The notes beneath the pieces were generated by a model. It searched no databases and was not told where the DNA came from. It saw only the letters and a program-made list of their open reading frames with translations. A program made the translations under genes and the position numbers. Shown piece by piece: positions 51,295 through 60,379 of a DNA stretch of 64,000 nucleotides; positions within the stretch are counted from its first letter, which is position 1, and every line of letters starts with the position of its first letter. The DNA comes from Collinsella sp. AM33-4BH (lineage in GTDB: Bacteria > Actinomycetota > Coriobacteriia > Coriobacteriales > Coriobacteriaceae): NCBI RefSeq assembly GCF_003469205.1, contig NZ_QSIN01000003.1, positions 89,519 through 153,518 on the forward strand, written 5' to 3'.

Positions 51295-52170
51295 GTGTCG
51301 TGGGTCGTCGCAGCATTTGCGTCAGCATTCTTTGCCGGCATCACATCCATCTTGGCCAAATGCGGTATCAAGCAGACCGACTCCGATGTCGCGACGGCCA
51401 TTCGCACCTGCGTGGTGCTCGTCTTTGCCTGGGCAATGGCGGGTATTTCTGGATCCATTGGAACCATTGGCAGCATCGAACCCAGATCCTGGCTCTTTCT
51501 CATCCTCTCGGGACTCGCTACCGGCGCTTCGTGGATCTGTTACTTTAAGGCGCTGAGCATCGGAGACGTCAATAAGGTCGTACCGGTTGACAAGATGAGC
51601 ACCGTGCTCGCCGCGCTGATCGCCATCGCGCTTTTTGGTGAGACGAGCAACCTTGCGGTTAAGCTCGTGGGAACCGCCGTCATTACCCTCGGCACGTTTT
51701 TAATGATCGAGAAGCAGCAATCCGCCGGACCCGAGCAGCAGCAAGACCGGACCTGGCTCGCTTACGCCCTCGGCGCCGCCGTGTTCGCGGCACTCACGTC
51801 CATCCTCGCCAAGGTTGGCATCGAAGGCGTCGAGTCCAACCTGGCCACGGCAATCCGTACCTGTGTGGTACTGGTTATGGCATGGGCAATCGTGGCAGCT
51901 AAAGGCAAGATGGGCCAAGCCATGCACGCAGACCGCTACGAACTCGTATTTCTCGCGGCATCGGGCATCGCGACTGGAGCATCGTGGCTGCTCTATTACT
52001 ATGCCATCGCCGCAGGCCAGGTGAGCGTCGTGGTGCAGATCGACAAACTATCGATTGTCGTATCGGTACTATTTGCGCGCCTGGCATTCAACGAAAAAGT
52101 CTCGCGACGCAGCGCCATCGGTCTCGCCCTCATCGTCTTGGGCACTGCGGCGCTCGCGGTTTGGAAGTAG
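51295..52170 (+). CDS. EamA/DMT-family transporter (internal duplication)
   Basis: The 291-residue protein has ten helices. The two halves are clearly similar to each other: A-T-A-I-R-T-C-V-V-L-V occurs at about 33-43 and again at about 183-193, and T-S-I-L-A-K-x-G-I and G-x-A-T-G-A-S-W occur in both. The family moves small metabolites. The start is the GTG at 51295, about 10 nt after AAGGAGG. The gene follows the MITE-like element by 143 bp. Substrate unknown. Confidence 0.82.
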   Translation: MSWVVAAFASAFFAGITSILAKCGIKQTDSDVATAIRTCVVLVFAWAMAGISGSIGTIGSIEPRSWLFLILSGLATGASWICYFKALSIGDVNKVVPVDKMSTVLAALIAIALFGETSNLAVKLVGTAVITLGTFLMIEKQQSAGPEQQQDRTWLAYALGAAVFAALTSILAKVGIEGVESNLATAIRTCVVLVMAWAIVAAKGKMGQAMHADRYELVFLAASGIATGASWLLYYYAIAAGQVSVVVQIDKLSIVVSVLFARLAFNEKVSRRSAIGLALIVLGTAALAVWK

Positions 52171-52185
52171 CGCGGCCAGCAGCCG

Positions 52186-52977
52186 CTACATCCTCACACC
52201 TGGCTTGGGATGCCTGTACTGACCGTGGGATGCCGTGCGCTTACCGTGCGAGATGGCAAATTTGGGACAACAGTGCAGGCAACGAAGGCAGGCTGCGCAC
52301 TCCGGCTTTGTCCAGACGGGAAGGCCGTCGCGCATCTCAATCGCCGCCATGGGGCAGCGCTTGGCACACAGGCCGCAGCCGATGCAGCGGTCGGCATCGA
52401 CGGCAAACCTGCTCGTCTGTTGCATGCGCGGCAGCCCAATTGCGTGATACGCGCACGATGCAAACAGAGGCACGCGATGGCGCATCATGTTGCCCGTGCG
52501 GCGTGCCCGCACCGCCTCGATCACGGCATCAATCTGCGCCTCGGCAGCTCTATTGATACCCTCAACCTTTTGAGGGTCAGACAGGTCGAAAACAGGCGTC
52601 CAGGTATCGGGCATCTTGACGCTCATCGCCGCATCTAACTCGAGCCCACGCTCGTGTAGCAGATCGCGGGCGAACTTGGCCGATTGCCCGGTCGTCGAAC
52701 CATATGTCGAGACATAGAACGTATAGGGGCGCTCGCCGCCCTTTGTGCCGGCAGCAACCGATAGGTCGACAGTCTTCAAAAACTCGATCATTGGCGTCGG
52801 CAAGCCCCAGGCGTATACCGGGGCGACAAACCCCAGCCGACAGGGGCCTTCCATCACAGCAAGGTGAAGGATCTCGGCATCAAAGCGCTCAATCGACATA
52901 ACTTTGTCGCTTGTCGCCGCTGCAATGCGACGCGCCACATGCTCGCTGTTCCCTGTCGCGCTAAAGTACAGGATCAT
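52186..52977 (-). CDS. EFR1-type flavodoxin-ferredoxin fusion protein
   Basis: The 263-residue protein starts with a flavodoxin-like domain (M-I-L-Y-F-S-A-T-G-N-S-E, phosphate-loop; Y-V-S-T-Y-G-S-T-T-G near 93) and ends with two 4Fe-4S clusters, C-I-G-C-G-L-C-A-K-R-C-P and C-A-A-C-L-R-C-L-H-C-C-P. This order is that of the EFR1 family of anaerobic electron carriers. The start ATG at 52977 has AGGGGTACG upstream. It lies on the same strand as a ClC gene that ends 35 bp upstream; they may be cotranscribed. Its redox partners are unknown. Confidence 0.85.
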   Translation of the reverse strand: MILYFSATGNSEHVARRIAAATSDKVMSIERFDAEILHLAVMEGPCRLGFVAPVYAWGLPTPMIEFLKTVDLSVAAGTKGGERPYTFYVSTYGSTTGQSAKFARDLLHERGLELDAAMSVKMPDTWTPVFDLSDPQKVEGINRAAEAQIDAVIEAVRARRTGNMMRHRVPLFASCAYHAIGLPRMQQTSRFAVDADRCIGCGLCAKRCPMAAIEMRDGLPVWTKPECAACLRCLHCCPKFAISHGKRTASHGQYRHPKPGVRM

Positions 52978-53012
52978 CTCGTACCCCTGGAATTGACTCG
53001 TGAAAAACCGTA

Positions 53013-54311
53013 CTACTTGCGCAGCGGCTTGGGCAGCGGAATGCCGGCGGCGATAACGGCGGCGATGATCATGCAGACGATACCCTTGAGCGGGAAGCAC
53101 ATGAGCAGCAGGCCCACAACCATGACCGGCTGACGCATGACCGCACCCATCGTCGATGCCGTGCAGACGGCGACGCAAAAGACCGGATCGGCACCGGTGA
53201 GGATGGCAAGGCCGTAGCCCAGGCTTACGCCCGAGAAGATAACCGGGAAGAAGTGGCCGCCGCGCCAACCCATATTGATGAGGGCGGGCGTCAGCATGGC
53301 CTTGACCAGGCCGGTCGCGATAAGCACGCCGGCGGGAATGGTGAGGTAGGTCTCCATGAGCACGTCGGCCTGAGTCTCGCCGGCAAACATGGTGTAGGGC
53401 AAAACCGTGCCGCAGATAGCGAGGGCCAGACCAGCCAGCATCGCCTTGACGACAGGGCGCTCCCCTATGGCATGGGCAAGCGCTTCGCTCGCGTGCTCCG
53501 AGACAAAGTACAGCCAGCCGCATACGGTACCGACCAACGCCAGCGGAATGAGCCAGGCAAGCTCGAGGTTACCCACCTGGGCAGCCTCGAACCTCGGCAT
53601 GCCCATGCCGCCACCCATGAGCTGGCCGAGCAGCAGATAGGTGCCCAGACCGCCGGCAATCGCGATGCCGTAGACCACGGTCTTTTGTGCCTTGGGCAGC
53701 TTGATGGTGATCTCGTCGGACGCGGAGTCCTCGCCAGCGCCCTGGCCGTCGGCGCTACCGGCGAGCGGCGCCACAAAGCCAAACACGGGCGCGGTAAAGA
53801 GCGCCGTCAGGGCAGCCTGGGTGCCCAACAGCGTGAGCTCCCTAAACTCGGCGCCAAAGCGACGCATGCGGTCGCCGACCCAGCTGCACAGACCCGCGAT
53901 AACGCCGGTCAGGCCGGCCTCCGGTCCAATACTTCCGCCAAACAGCAGCGGCAGCAATGCCGCGAGTGAAAGCTTGCCCAGGTTGTCGTACGGGTAGCGA
54001 CCGTCTTGTTTAACCTTGGCCATCACCTGGTTGAGGTCATCGGTCTTGGTGCCCGTCATCTTTGCGTACAGACCAATCAGCAGACCGCCCAGCAGGCAGA
54101 CGAAAAACGGATACGGCAAAAAACCGAACGGACCGCTCGCGAGCTCGGGCGAAGCGACGCCCAGCATATGCGGGATCTCGGTCCATAGATAGTCGATACC
54201 GTGCTCCATCGCAAAGAAAAACAGCCAGACCGCGGCGCCTGCAAACGCACCGGTCACGGCCACGCTAACTAAAAACAGCGCACGGTTTTTGGGTTTTGCA
54301 AGGTTGTCCAT
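53013..54311 (-). CDS. ClC-family chloride channel or H+/Cl- antiporter
   Basis: The 432-residue membrane protein has ClC pore motifs: G-S-I-G-P-E-A-G (the GxGPE loop; Glu is the gate) near 126-133, G-W-R-G-G-H-F-F-P near 357 and the late S-T-M-G-A-V-M-R-Q-P. Motif 1 (G-S-G-I-P) is not evident. The long hydrophobic helices fit 10-12 segments; no CBS domains. The start ATG at 54311 has GGGAGG upstream. It likely supports acid resistance or volume control. Upstream of the EFR1 gene, 35 bp away. Confidence 0.85.
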   Translation of the reverse strand: MDNLAKPKNRALFLVSVAVTGAFAGAAVWLFFFAMEHGIDYLWTEIPHMLGVASPELASGPFGFLPYPFFVCLLGGLLIGLYAKMTGTKTDDLNQVMAKVKQDGRYPYDNLGKLSLAALLPLLFGGSIGPEAGLTGVIAGLCSWVGDRMRRFGAEFRELTLLGTQAALTALFTAPVFGFVAPLAGSADGQGAGEDSASDEITIKLPKAQKTVVYGIAIAGGLGTYLLLGQLMGGGMGMPRFEAAQVGNLELAWLIPLALVGTVCGWLYFVSEHASEALAHAIGERPVVKAMLAGLALAICGTVLPYTMFAGETQADVLMETYLTIPAGVLIATGLVKAMLTPALINMGWRGGHFFPVIFSGVSLGYGLAILTGADPVFCVAVCTASTMGAVMRQPVMVVGLLLMCFPLKGIVCMIIAAVIAAGIPLPKPLRK

Positions 54312-54438
54312 CGGGGCCTCCCGTTGGTCAAAAGCGACAAAGATACGTTTTATTGTAAGACGGGCGCGGCGCGGGTGGGCTAACCATCTACGCCGCGAAC
54401 GGTGCCACTGGGCGCCGTGCGCGCGACAGGCCTAAGGC

Positions 54439-54972
54439 TCAGCCGCCGATAATCGAGGCAATCTGGCGCAGGTCATCGGCAAAGTAGATGCCCTGCTGGC
54501 GCTGCGGGCTCGATAGACCTTTATCGATCATGTGCTCGAGCAGCGACTTGAGATCGTTGTAGTAACCGTCCAAGTTGTACAGGATGCACGGCGCGCTCAG
54601 ATGCCCCAACGACACGGCCGACATGACCTCAGCGATCTCCTCGAGCGTGCCCGTGCCGCCCGGAAAGGCAATGAACGCATCGCCAAGCTCGATCATCTTG
54701 GCCTTGCGCTCGGCCATGTCGCTCGTCACGATCAGGTCGTCGATACCATCGTGCTGAAACTCTGCCTCGATAAAAAAGCTTGGCTCCACGCCGGTCACGT
54801 GTCCGCCGGCATCGAGCACGCTATCGGCGAGCGCGCCCATCAGCCCCGACTTGGACCCGCCGTATACCAGCGCGTGGCCGTTGGAGCCAATCCATGCGCC
54901 AAGCTGCCGCACTGCAGGCAGAAACGCCGGGTCGTTACCGACGCTGGCGCCCAGGTATACCGTGATATTCAT
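54439..54972 (-). CDS. LOG-family protein (TIGR00730, nucleotide 5'-phosphate phosphoribohydrolase-like)
   Basis: The 177-residue protein has the LOG signature P-G-G-T-G-T-L-E-E near 104-112 and V-Y-G-G-S-K-S-G-L-M-G near 36-46. Members cleave nucleoside 5'-monophosphates (cytokinin-type or general nucleotide) to base and ribose 5-phosphate. The start ATG at 54972 has GAGGGGGA upstream. It stands alone between the ClC and K+ channel genes. The physiological substrate in bacteria is uncertain. Confidence 0.88.
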   Translation of the reverse strand: MNITVYLGASVGNDPAFLPAVRQLGAWIGSNGHALVYGGSKSGLMGALADSVLDAGGHVTGVEPSFFIEAEFQHDGIDDLIVTSDMAERKAKMIELGDAFIAFPGGTGTLEEIAEVMSAVSLGHLSAPCILYNLDGYYNDLKSLLEHMIDKGLSSPQRQQGIYFADDLRQIASIIGG

Positions 54973-55008
54973 ATTCGGTCCCCCTCATTGTGACGCGCGG
55001 CGCACGTT

Positions 55009-55434
55009 CTAGCGCTGGCGTCGGCGATATTCGCGCACGCGGCGCGACAGGTCGGCGAGCTCATCGCGGTCGAGCTCTTCCAAATGCTCCAGATCGTCCA
55101 TAAAGCGCGCCATGGTGTCCTTTTGGCGCATCTTGATGAGCGTGTTGCAGTAGTTCACTGCCACGCCCGTGAGCATGGCGATGTAGAAGATGCTGATGAC
55201 GCTCAGGACGACGGTGATAGCGCGGGCGACCGGCGTTTCGGCCGGGATATCGCCAAAACCGATCGTCGATACGGTCTCAAAGCTAAACCAGAGGCCATCG
55301 CCAAACGTAAGGGTCGTGGGCTCGGACAGCCAGACGGCCGTCGAACACAGCAGGTAGAAGATAAGAAACAGGCCCGTGATGCGCGCAAAGCCAGCTTGGC
55401 GCAACACGTCGGCAAGCGTCCTCAACTTGTTCAT
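55009..55434 (-). CDS. Two-helix potassium channel (ion channel family)
   Basis: The 141-residue protein has two hydrophobic helices around a pore loop with filter T-I-G-F-G-D-I near 57-63 (canonical TVGYGD). The C-terminal about 40 residues are a charged helix (D-D-L-E-H-L-E-E-L-D-R-D-E-L). It has no RCK domain. Phe in place of Tyr in the filter is seen in some KcsA-like bacterial channels. The start ATG at 55434 has AAAAGGGG upstream. It may pair functionally with kup. Conductance not predictable. Confidence 0.82.
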   Translation of the reverse strand: MNKLRTLADVLRQAGFARITGLFLIFYLLCSTAVWLSEPTTLTFGDGLWFSFETVSTIGFGDIPAETPVARAITVVLSVISIFYIAMLTGVAVNYCNTLIKMRQKDTMARFMDDLEHLEELDRDELADLSRRVREYRRRQR

Positions 55435-55487
55435 CGCGACCCCTTTTCCCAGACGCCCAATCACGTTCGCTCGGTATTGTCCCACAA

Positions 55488-55545
55488 CCGGCAGTTGGGG
55501 ACGTTCCTTTTGTGCCGGCAGAAAGGGACTGTCCCCAAGTGCCGG
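55488..55545. repeat. TTGGGGACGTTCC-type palindrome
   Basis: CCGGCAGTTGGGGACGTTCC pairs with GGGACTGTCCCCAAGTGCCGG in a long imperfect stem. It lies between the divergent K+ channel and sensor kinase genes and shares the GGGGAC/GTCCCC core with 41115 and 62502. Confidence 0.7.
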
Positions 55546-55632
55546 GCGGGACCGTTTAGCGGCTCAGCTGCCGACTAAGCATGCTGAGCTGGTATCCTTA
55601 TGTGATACTGTCTCGACTCGATAGGATTTCAT

Positions 55633-58437
55633 GTGAAACCTTCCGCCGTCCTTCGCTTGGCTCTATATCGCACCCTGGCCGTCGCGCTTGCCGCGCTCGC
55701 CATACTGAGCGCCGTCATGCCCGCCCCCGCCTTTGCCGCCGACTCCGACCAGCAGGTCAAGACGGTCCGCGTTGGCTGGCTCGTCAACAACAAAGGCTTC
55801 CAGGAAGGCATGCCGGGCGAGCGACTCTCGGGGTGGGGCTACGAGTACCTCCAGACCCTCTCGTATTACACAAAGGGCTGGCAATACGAATACGTTAGCG
55901 GCACCTTCTCCGAGCTTATGGACATGCTCGAAGCAGGCGAAATCGACCTCATGCCCAACATCTCGTATTCGGCAGAACGCGAGCAGAAGCTGCTCTTTTC
56001 CTCGAACCCCGAGGGCACCGAGCGCTACTACATCTACGCCAGGCCCAACCGCGACGATCTGGCCAAGGGTGACCCCCAGGCGCTCCAAGGCCTCACCATC
56101 GGCTGCAACTCTGGCGTTATGCAAACTATCGTCGGCCAGCAGTGGCTCGCCGACGAAGGCGTCACCTGCACCTATAAAGAAATCGACACCGGCAGCGCCC
56201 TCTTTGAGGCGCTTGCAGACGGCGAGGTCGACGCCGTCATCATGAACGATACCATTTCGTCGCCCGATGCGTCACCCATGTTCTACGTAGGCTCGAGCGA
56301 CTACTATTTTGCCGTTCCCAAAAGCCGCCCCGATCTGATGAACGACATCAACGCCGCCATGACGACCATCGCCCGCGATAACCCGCGCTATAACGAGGAA
56401 GTCAAATCGAGTTACTCGACCCAAAACAGTGGCTCGTCATCGCTCACCGGCCCCGAGACCACCTGGCTCAAAGCAAACGGCAATACCATCACGCTCGGCT
56501 ATCTTAAAAACCAACTTCCCTACTGCACGCAAAATGACGACGGCGAGATGGAAGGATCGCTCGCCTCGCTTGCAACGACGTTGCACGACAAGTTTGGTAT
56601 TACGGTCAAAACAATCGCACTCTCGAACAACAGGCAAATGATCAAAGCCCTTTCCAACGGAACCATCGATGTCGCCCTGCCATTGTTTCGCGACTACTGG
56701 CTCGCCGAGCAGACAGGAGTCATCCAGTCAAACTCGATGGGAACGGTTTCGCTGACCGCCATTCACAGTGGCAAAAACCTGAACAGCGACCTTAAGAACA
56801 TCGCTTGTACAAAGAGCACAATCGTTAACCGTTTTGAACTCGAAAGTCTCTTCCCGAACGCAACAGTAACCGAGTACTCGAATGACGGCGAGGTGCTCAA
56901 AGCCCTCAATGAGGGGAAGGCACGTTGCATCATTGTCCCCAGCACGCGCCTGGAAACTCTCCGCGACATCTACGACATCGAGGATTTCGAAACACAGGAA
57001 CTCACCAACACGGCACAACTATCGTGTTTAATTTCGCGCGGCAAGCCCGAGCTGCTGGGAATCATCAATAAGGGCATCGTCAATGCAGGTGAATCGCTCT
57101 CTGCAAACAGCTATTTCCCCACATCGTACTCGGCGCAAGAATCGGATGCGTTCCGACTTCTCTACCGCAACCGCATCGTCATTGCGGCAGTCGTCATCTG
57201 CATTTTGCTCACCGGCATCATCATCCTTGTCTGGTCGCTTTACCGCGCACAGACAGAACGGCAGAAAGCTGATGCCGCCAACGCCGCCAAAACCGCTTTC
57301 CTCACGCGCATGAGCCACGACATCCGCACGCCGCTCAACGGCATCCTGGGTCTTATCGAAATTGAGGAATTGAGAGAAGGCGACATGCAGGTCGCCCGCG
57401 AAAGCCGCGCCAAGGCGCGCGTTGCCGCCAATCACCTGCTGTCACTGATTAACGACATCCTCGAGATGGGCAGGATCGAGGAGCGCAAAGTGACACTCGA
57501 GCACGAATCATTCAACCTTAAAGAGCTGTGCGACAATGCGCTCGTACTGTGCAAGCTCCGCGCATCGGACCGCGGCATAACCATGCTCGACACCAGCGAG
57601 CCCTACGCTGTCGACCAATATATGATCGGCAGCCCCACCCATATTCGGCAGATCATTGTCAACCTGCTCGACAACAGCATCAAGTACAACAAGCACGGAG
57701 GCACCGTCACGTTCTCATCGACCATCAAACCGGTCGACGACGAGCACGCCGCGTTTTGCTTTAGCGTCTCGGATACCGGCATTGGTATGACATCCGAGTT
57801 TTTGGCACACATTTACGAGCCGTTTGCCCAGGAAGGCGACGATGCGCGCAGCAAGTTCCAAGGAACCGGCATTGGCATGTCTATCGTCAAATCACTCATC
57901 GATATGATGGGCGGCACGATTGAGATTTCGAGTGAGGTTGGCGTGGGGAGTACGTTTAACGTCCAGATTCCGCTCGAGATCGACAAGAACCCTCAGGCAA
58001 AAGAACGTACGGACGAGCAGGCATACAGTTGCTCGCTTGCAGACATGAACGTTCTTTTGGCAGAAGATAACGAGCTCAATGCCGAGATTGCCCAGGCTCT
58101 GCTCGAAAGCGAGGGCATCGTCGTAACTCGCGCCGCCGACGGCAACGAAGCGGTCGACCTATACGTTGGCCGTCCCGCGGGTAGCTTCGATGCGATTCTT
58201 ATGGACATCATGATGCCGGGCATGGACGGCTACGAGGCAACCCGCGCGATCCGCCTGAGCGAAAAGGCCGATGCGGCCGACATCCCCATCATCGCGCTCA
58301 CCGCCAACGCCTTTGCCGAAGACGCCAAGGCGGCACACGATGCCGGTATGAACGCCCATCTGCCCAAACCGCTCGACTTTAGCAAGCTCAAAAACATACT
58401 CGCCTGTATCAAGAAATACGGATCCGTTTCGCTATAG
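55633..58437 (+). CDS. BvgS-like hybrid sensor histidine kinase with two solute-binding sensor domains
   Basis: The 934-residue protein has a signal-like segment (about 10-35), two tandem family-3 solute-binding domains (about 45-265 and 280-500), a membrane helix (about 518-540), a HisKA dimer domain with phospho-acceptor His562 (M-S-H-D-I-R-T-P-L-N-G) and a HATPase domain. The HATPase carries N-L-L-D-N-S-I-K-Y-N, D-T-G-I-G-M and G-T-G-I-G. A receiver domain follows with phospho-acceptor Asp858 (L-M-D-I-M-M-P-G-M-D-G). No Hpt domain is found. The start is GTG at 55633; the ATG overlapping it is out of frame. No response regulator or HPt gene is adjacent. It senses small molecules outside the cell. 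The downstream target is unknown. Confidence 0.87.
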   Translation: MKPSAVLRLALYRTLAVALAALAILSAVMPAPAFAADSDQQVKTVRVGWLVNNKGFQEGMPGERLSGWGYEYLQTLSYYTKGWQYEYVSGTFSELMDMLEAGEIDLMPNISYSAEREQKLLFSSNPEGTERYYIYARPNRDDLAKGDPQALQGLTIGCNSGVMQTIVGQQWLADEGVTCTYKEIDTGSALFEALADGEVDAVIMNDTISSPDASPMFYVGSSDYYFAVPKSRPDLMNDINAAMTTIARDNPRYNEEVKSSYSTQNSGSSSLTGPETTWLKANGNTITLGYLKNQLPYCTQNDDGEMEGSLASLATTLHDKFGITVKTIALSNNRQMIKALSNGTIDVALPLFRDYWLAEQTGVIQSNSMGTVSLTAIHSGKNLNSDLKNIACTKSTIVNRFELESLFPNATVTEYSNDGEVLKALNEGKARCIIVPSTRLETLRDIYDIEDFETQELTNTAQLSCLISRGKPELLGIINKGIVNAGESLSANSYFPTSYSAQESDAFRLLYRNRIVIAAVVICILLTGIIILVWSLYRAQTERQKADAANAAKTAFLTRMSHDIRTPLNGILGLIEIEELREGDMQVARESRAKARVAANHLLSLINDILEMGRIEERKVTLEHESFNLKELCDNALVLCKLRASDRGITMLDTSEPYAVDQYMIGSPTHIRQIIVNLLDNSIKYNKHGGTVTFSSTIKPVDDEHAAFCFSVSDTGIGMTSEFLAHIYEPFAQEGDDARSKFQGTGIGMSIVKSLIDMMGGTIEISSEVGVGSTFNVQIPLEIDKNPQAKERTDEQAYSCSLADMNVLLAEDNELNAEIAQALLESEGIVVTRAADGNEAVDLYVGRPAGSFDAILMDIMMPGMDGYEATRAIRLSEKADAADIPIIALTANAFAEDAKAAHDAGMNAHLPKPLDFSKLKNILACIKKYGSVSL

Positions 58438-58479
58438 TTTGTGCTCAACCACCATGCACAGCCAGAAAGGAAGCCAACG

Positions 58480-58959
58480 ATGTTTAGGCCCTTACGTCGA
58501 AAGAAACGCGCCATCACTGACGAGGAAGCGCGCGAGTTGCTCGCCACCTGTAAGCGCGGCGTCTTTGCCGTCAACGGCGATGATGGCTACCCCTATGCCA
58601 TTCCCGTCAACTACTTCTTTGACGCCGAGCACGACAAGATTTATTTCCATGGCGCCAAGGCCGGCCACAAGGTCGATTCGCTCAGGCGTGACGATAAAGT
58701 CTGCCTTACCGTTTACGGCAACGAGTGGTACAAGGACGGCGACTGGGCTCCTTACGTCATGAGCACCGTGGTCTTTGGCCGTTGCCGCCTGGTAGATGAA
58801 GCGCCTGCGTTTATCGAGGACAAAGTCCGTCAGCTCGCGCTTAAGTACTACCCTTCTGCCGAAGAAGTCGAGGAAGAAATCGCCAAAGACATCAAGGGCG
58901 TCCAACTCTACGAGATTTCGATTGAGCATCTTTGCGGCAAGCAGATTCACGAAAAGTAG
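58480..58959 (+). CDS. Pyridoxamine 5'-phosphate oxidase-family flavin protein (NimA-like)
   Basis: The 159-residue protein has a split-barrel fold with the family markers G-V-F-A-V, G-Y-P-Y-A-I-P-V-N-Y-F near 37-47, I-Y-F-H-G-A near 54-59 and a late Y-x-S-T-V-V-F-G. It is similar to 5-nitroimidazole reductase-type (Nim) proteins that bind FMN or F420. The start ATG at 58480 has AAAGGAAG upstream. It follows the sensor kinase by 42 nt on the same strand and may be cotranscribed. Substrate unknown; nitroimidazole resistance should not be assumed. Confidence 0.8.
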   Translation: MFRPLRRKKRAITDEEARELLATCKRGVFAVNGDDGYPYAIPVNYFFDAEHDKIYFHGAKAGHKVDSLRRDDKVCLTVYGNEWYKDGDWAPYVMSTVVFGRCRLVDEAPAFIEDKVRQLALKYYPSAEEVEEEIAKDIKGVQLYEISIEHLCGKQIHEK

Positions 58960-58991
58960 CGAATGCGAAAAACGCGCTCGCTACCCTCTGC

Positions 58992-59035
58992 GCCCCATGT
59001 GCCCACGCATTTTGACGGCGTGGGCACATGGGGCA
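58992..59035. repeat. Long GC-rich palindrome
   Basis: GCCCCATGTGCCCACGC and GCGTGGGCACATGGGGC form a perfect 17-bp stem with an ATTTTGACG-type loop. It lies between the convergent PNPOx and PatB genes. It has no T tail, so it is more like an extragenic palindrome than a classical terminator. Confidence 0.65.
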
Positions 59036-59055
59036 GCACTCGAATCGAGCGCCCC

Positions 59056-60267
59056 CTATACCCCAAAAACGTAGCGGTCCAGGCGCTCACACGCCTCCTT
59101 TACCCGCGAAAGCGGCAGTGCCAGATTCACGCGGATGTGACAAGGCCCGTGGAACGGACGGCCATCCTGATACCCCACGCCCACGCGCGCCCCCTCGTCA
59201 AGCAGCCACTGAATATCGCGGCCATGCTCGCGACACCACTCGGTGCAGTCCAGAAACACCATGTACGTGCCCTGCGGACGCGAATAGGACACGCCCTCAA
59301 AATGCTCGTCAACGTAATTGCAAAAGTAGTCAACGTTGGCATCGATGACCTCATTGAGCTCATCGAGCCACTCGTAGCCTTGCGGCTGGTAGGCACCGAT
59401 AAGCGCATGCATGGAGAGGACGTTCATCTCGTTGTAGTGAGTCTTGTTGGACACGGCGCACACGCGGTCGCGCAGCGTCTCGTTATAGATGATGTGGTAG
59501 CTGCCGACCAGGCCCGCCAGGTTAAACGTCTTGCTGGGCGCATAGAGGGCAACCGTGCGCATGCGGGCATCCTCGCTCACCGACTGCGTCGGGATATGCT
59601 TGTGACCCGGCAGGATGATATCGGACCAAATCTCATCCGAGATCACCACGCAATCGTGCTGGCGATAGATATCCATGGCGCGCTCGATCTCGTCGCGCTC
59701 CCATACGCGGCCGCAGGGATTGTGCGGCGAGCAGAACACGGCGGCATGGATGTGGTTTTGGGCGAGCTTGCGCTCCATGTCCTCAAAATCCATGCGCCAC
59801 ACGCCCTGATCGTCGAGCTTAAGCGGGCTGTGGACAATGCGATAGCCCGCGGCCTCGATGGACTTGGTAAAGCCGATGTAGGTGGGACTGTGGACCAGCA
59901 CCGCATCGCCCGGCTGGACATATGCGCGCAACGTCGACACGACACCGCCCAGTACGCCGTTTTCGTAGCCGATATGCTCAGGGAGCAGGCCTTCGACGCC
60001 ATTACGGCGGGTCTGCCATTCGATGATGCGGTCGAAGTACTCGTCGCGCGGATTGAAATAGCCAAACATGGGATGCTGGGCGCGCTGAATGATGTACTCC
60101 TGGACCGTGGGCACCGTAGCAAAGTTCATGTCCGCTACCCACATGGGGATGCGGTCGAAGCCCTCGTCGGGTGCGTTCGGAGCCATGCCGGGAATTTCTC
60201 CCCAGGAGTCAACGGCGATGGCGTCCATGCCGTGGCGGTCGATAAGCGAGGTAAAGTCGTATTTCAT
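59056..60267 (-). CDS. PatB/MalY-type cystathionine beta-lyase (aminotransferase fold type I)
   Basis: The 403-residue PLP enzyme has W-V-A-D-M-N-F near 43, G-Y-F-N-P-R near 69, S-P-H-N-P-C-G-R-V near 178, S-D-E-I-W-S near 212 and the Schiff-base Lys in S-K-T-F-N-L-A-G near 247-254. The A-D-M and S-P-H-N-P-x-G patterns are typical of MalY/PatB, which cleave cystathionine or cysteine C-S bonds to pyruvate, ammonia and a thiol. The start ATG at 60267 has GGGAG upstream. Stand-alone gene. It may release H2S. Confidence 0.85.
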   Translation of the reverse strand: MKYDFTSLIDRHGMDAIAVDSWGEIPGMAPNAPDEGFDRIPMWVADMNFATVPTVQEYIIQRAQHPMFGYFNPRDEYFDRIIEWQTRRNGVEGLLPEHIGYENGVLGGVVSTLRAYVQPGDAVLVHSPTYIGFTKSIEAAGYRIVHSPLKLDDQGVWRMDFEDMERKLAQNHIHAAVFCSPHNPCGRVWERDEIERAMDIYRQHDCVVISDEIWSDIILPGHKHIPTQSVSEDARMRTVALYAPSKTFNLAGLVGSYHIIYNETLRDRVCAVSNKTHYNEMNVLSMHALIGAYQPQGYEWLDELNEVIDANVDYFCNYVDEHFEGVSYSRPQGTYMVFLDCTEWCREHGRDIQWLLDEGARVGVGYQDGRPFHGPCHIRVNLALPLSRVKEACERLDRYVFGV

Positions 60268-60379
60268 GCTGAGCTCCCGTGCAAAGCGGATTGTTTCGGT
60301 AGGCGTTATTGTCCACCAGCGTGGGCGGTTTTGACATGGGGTTTGGCGCTTAATTTGACGGGTGCGGACGAATGGCTGG

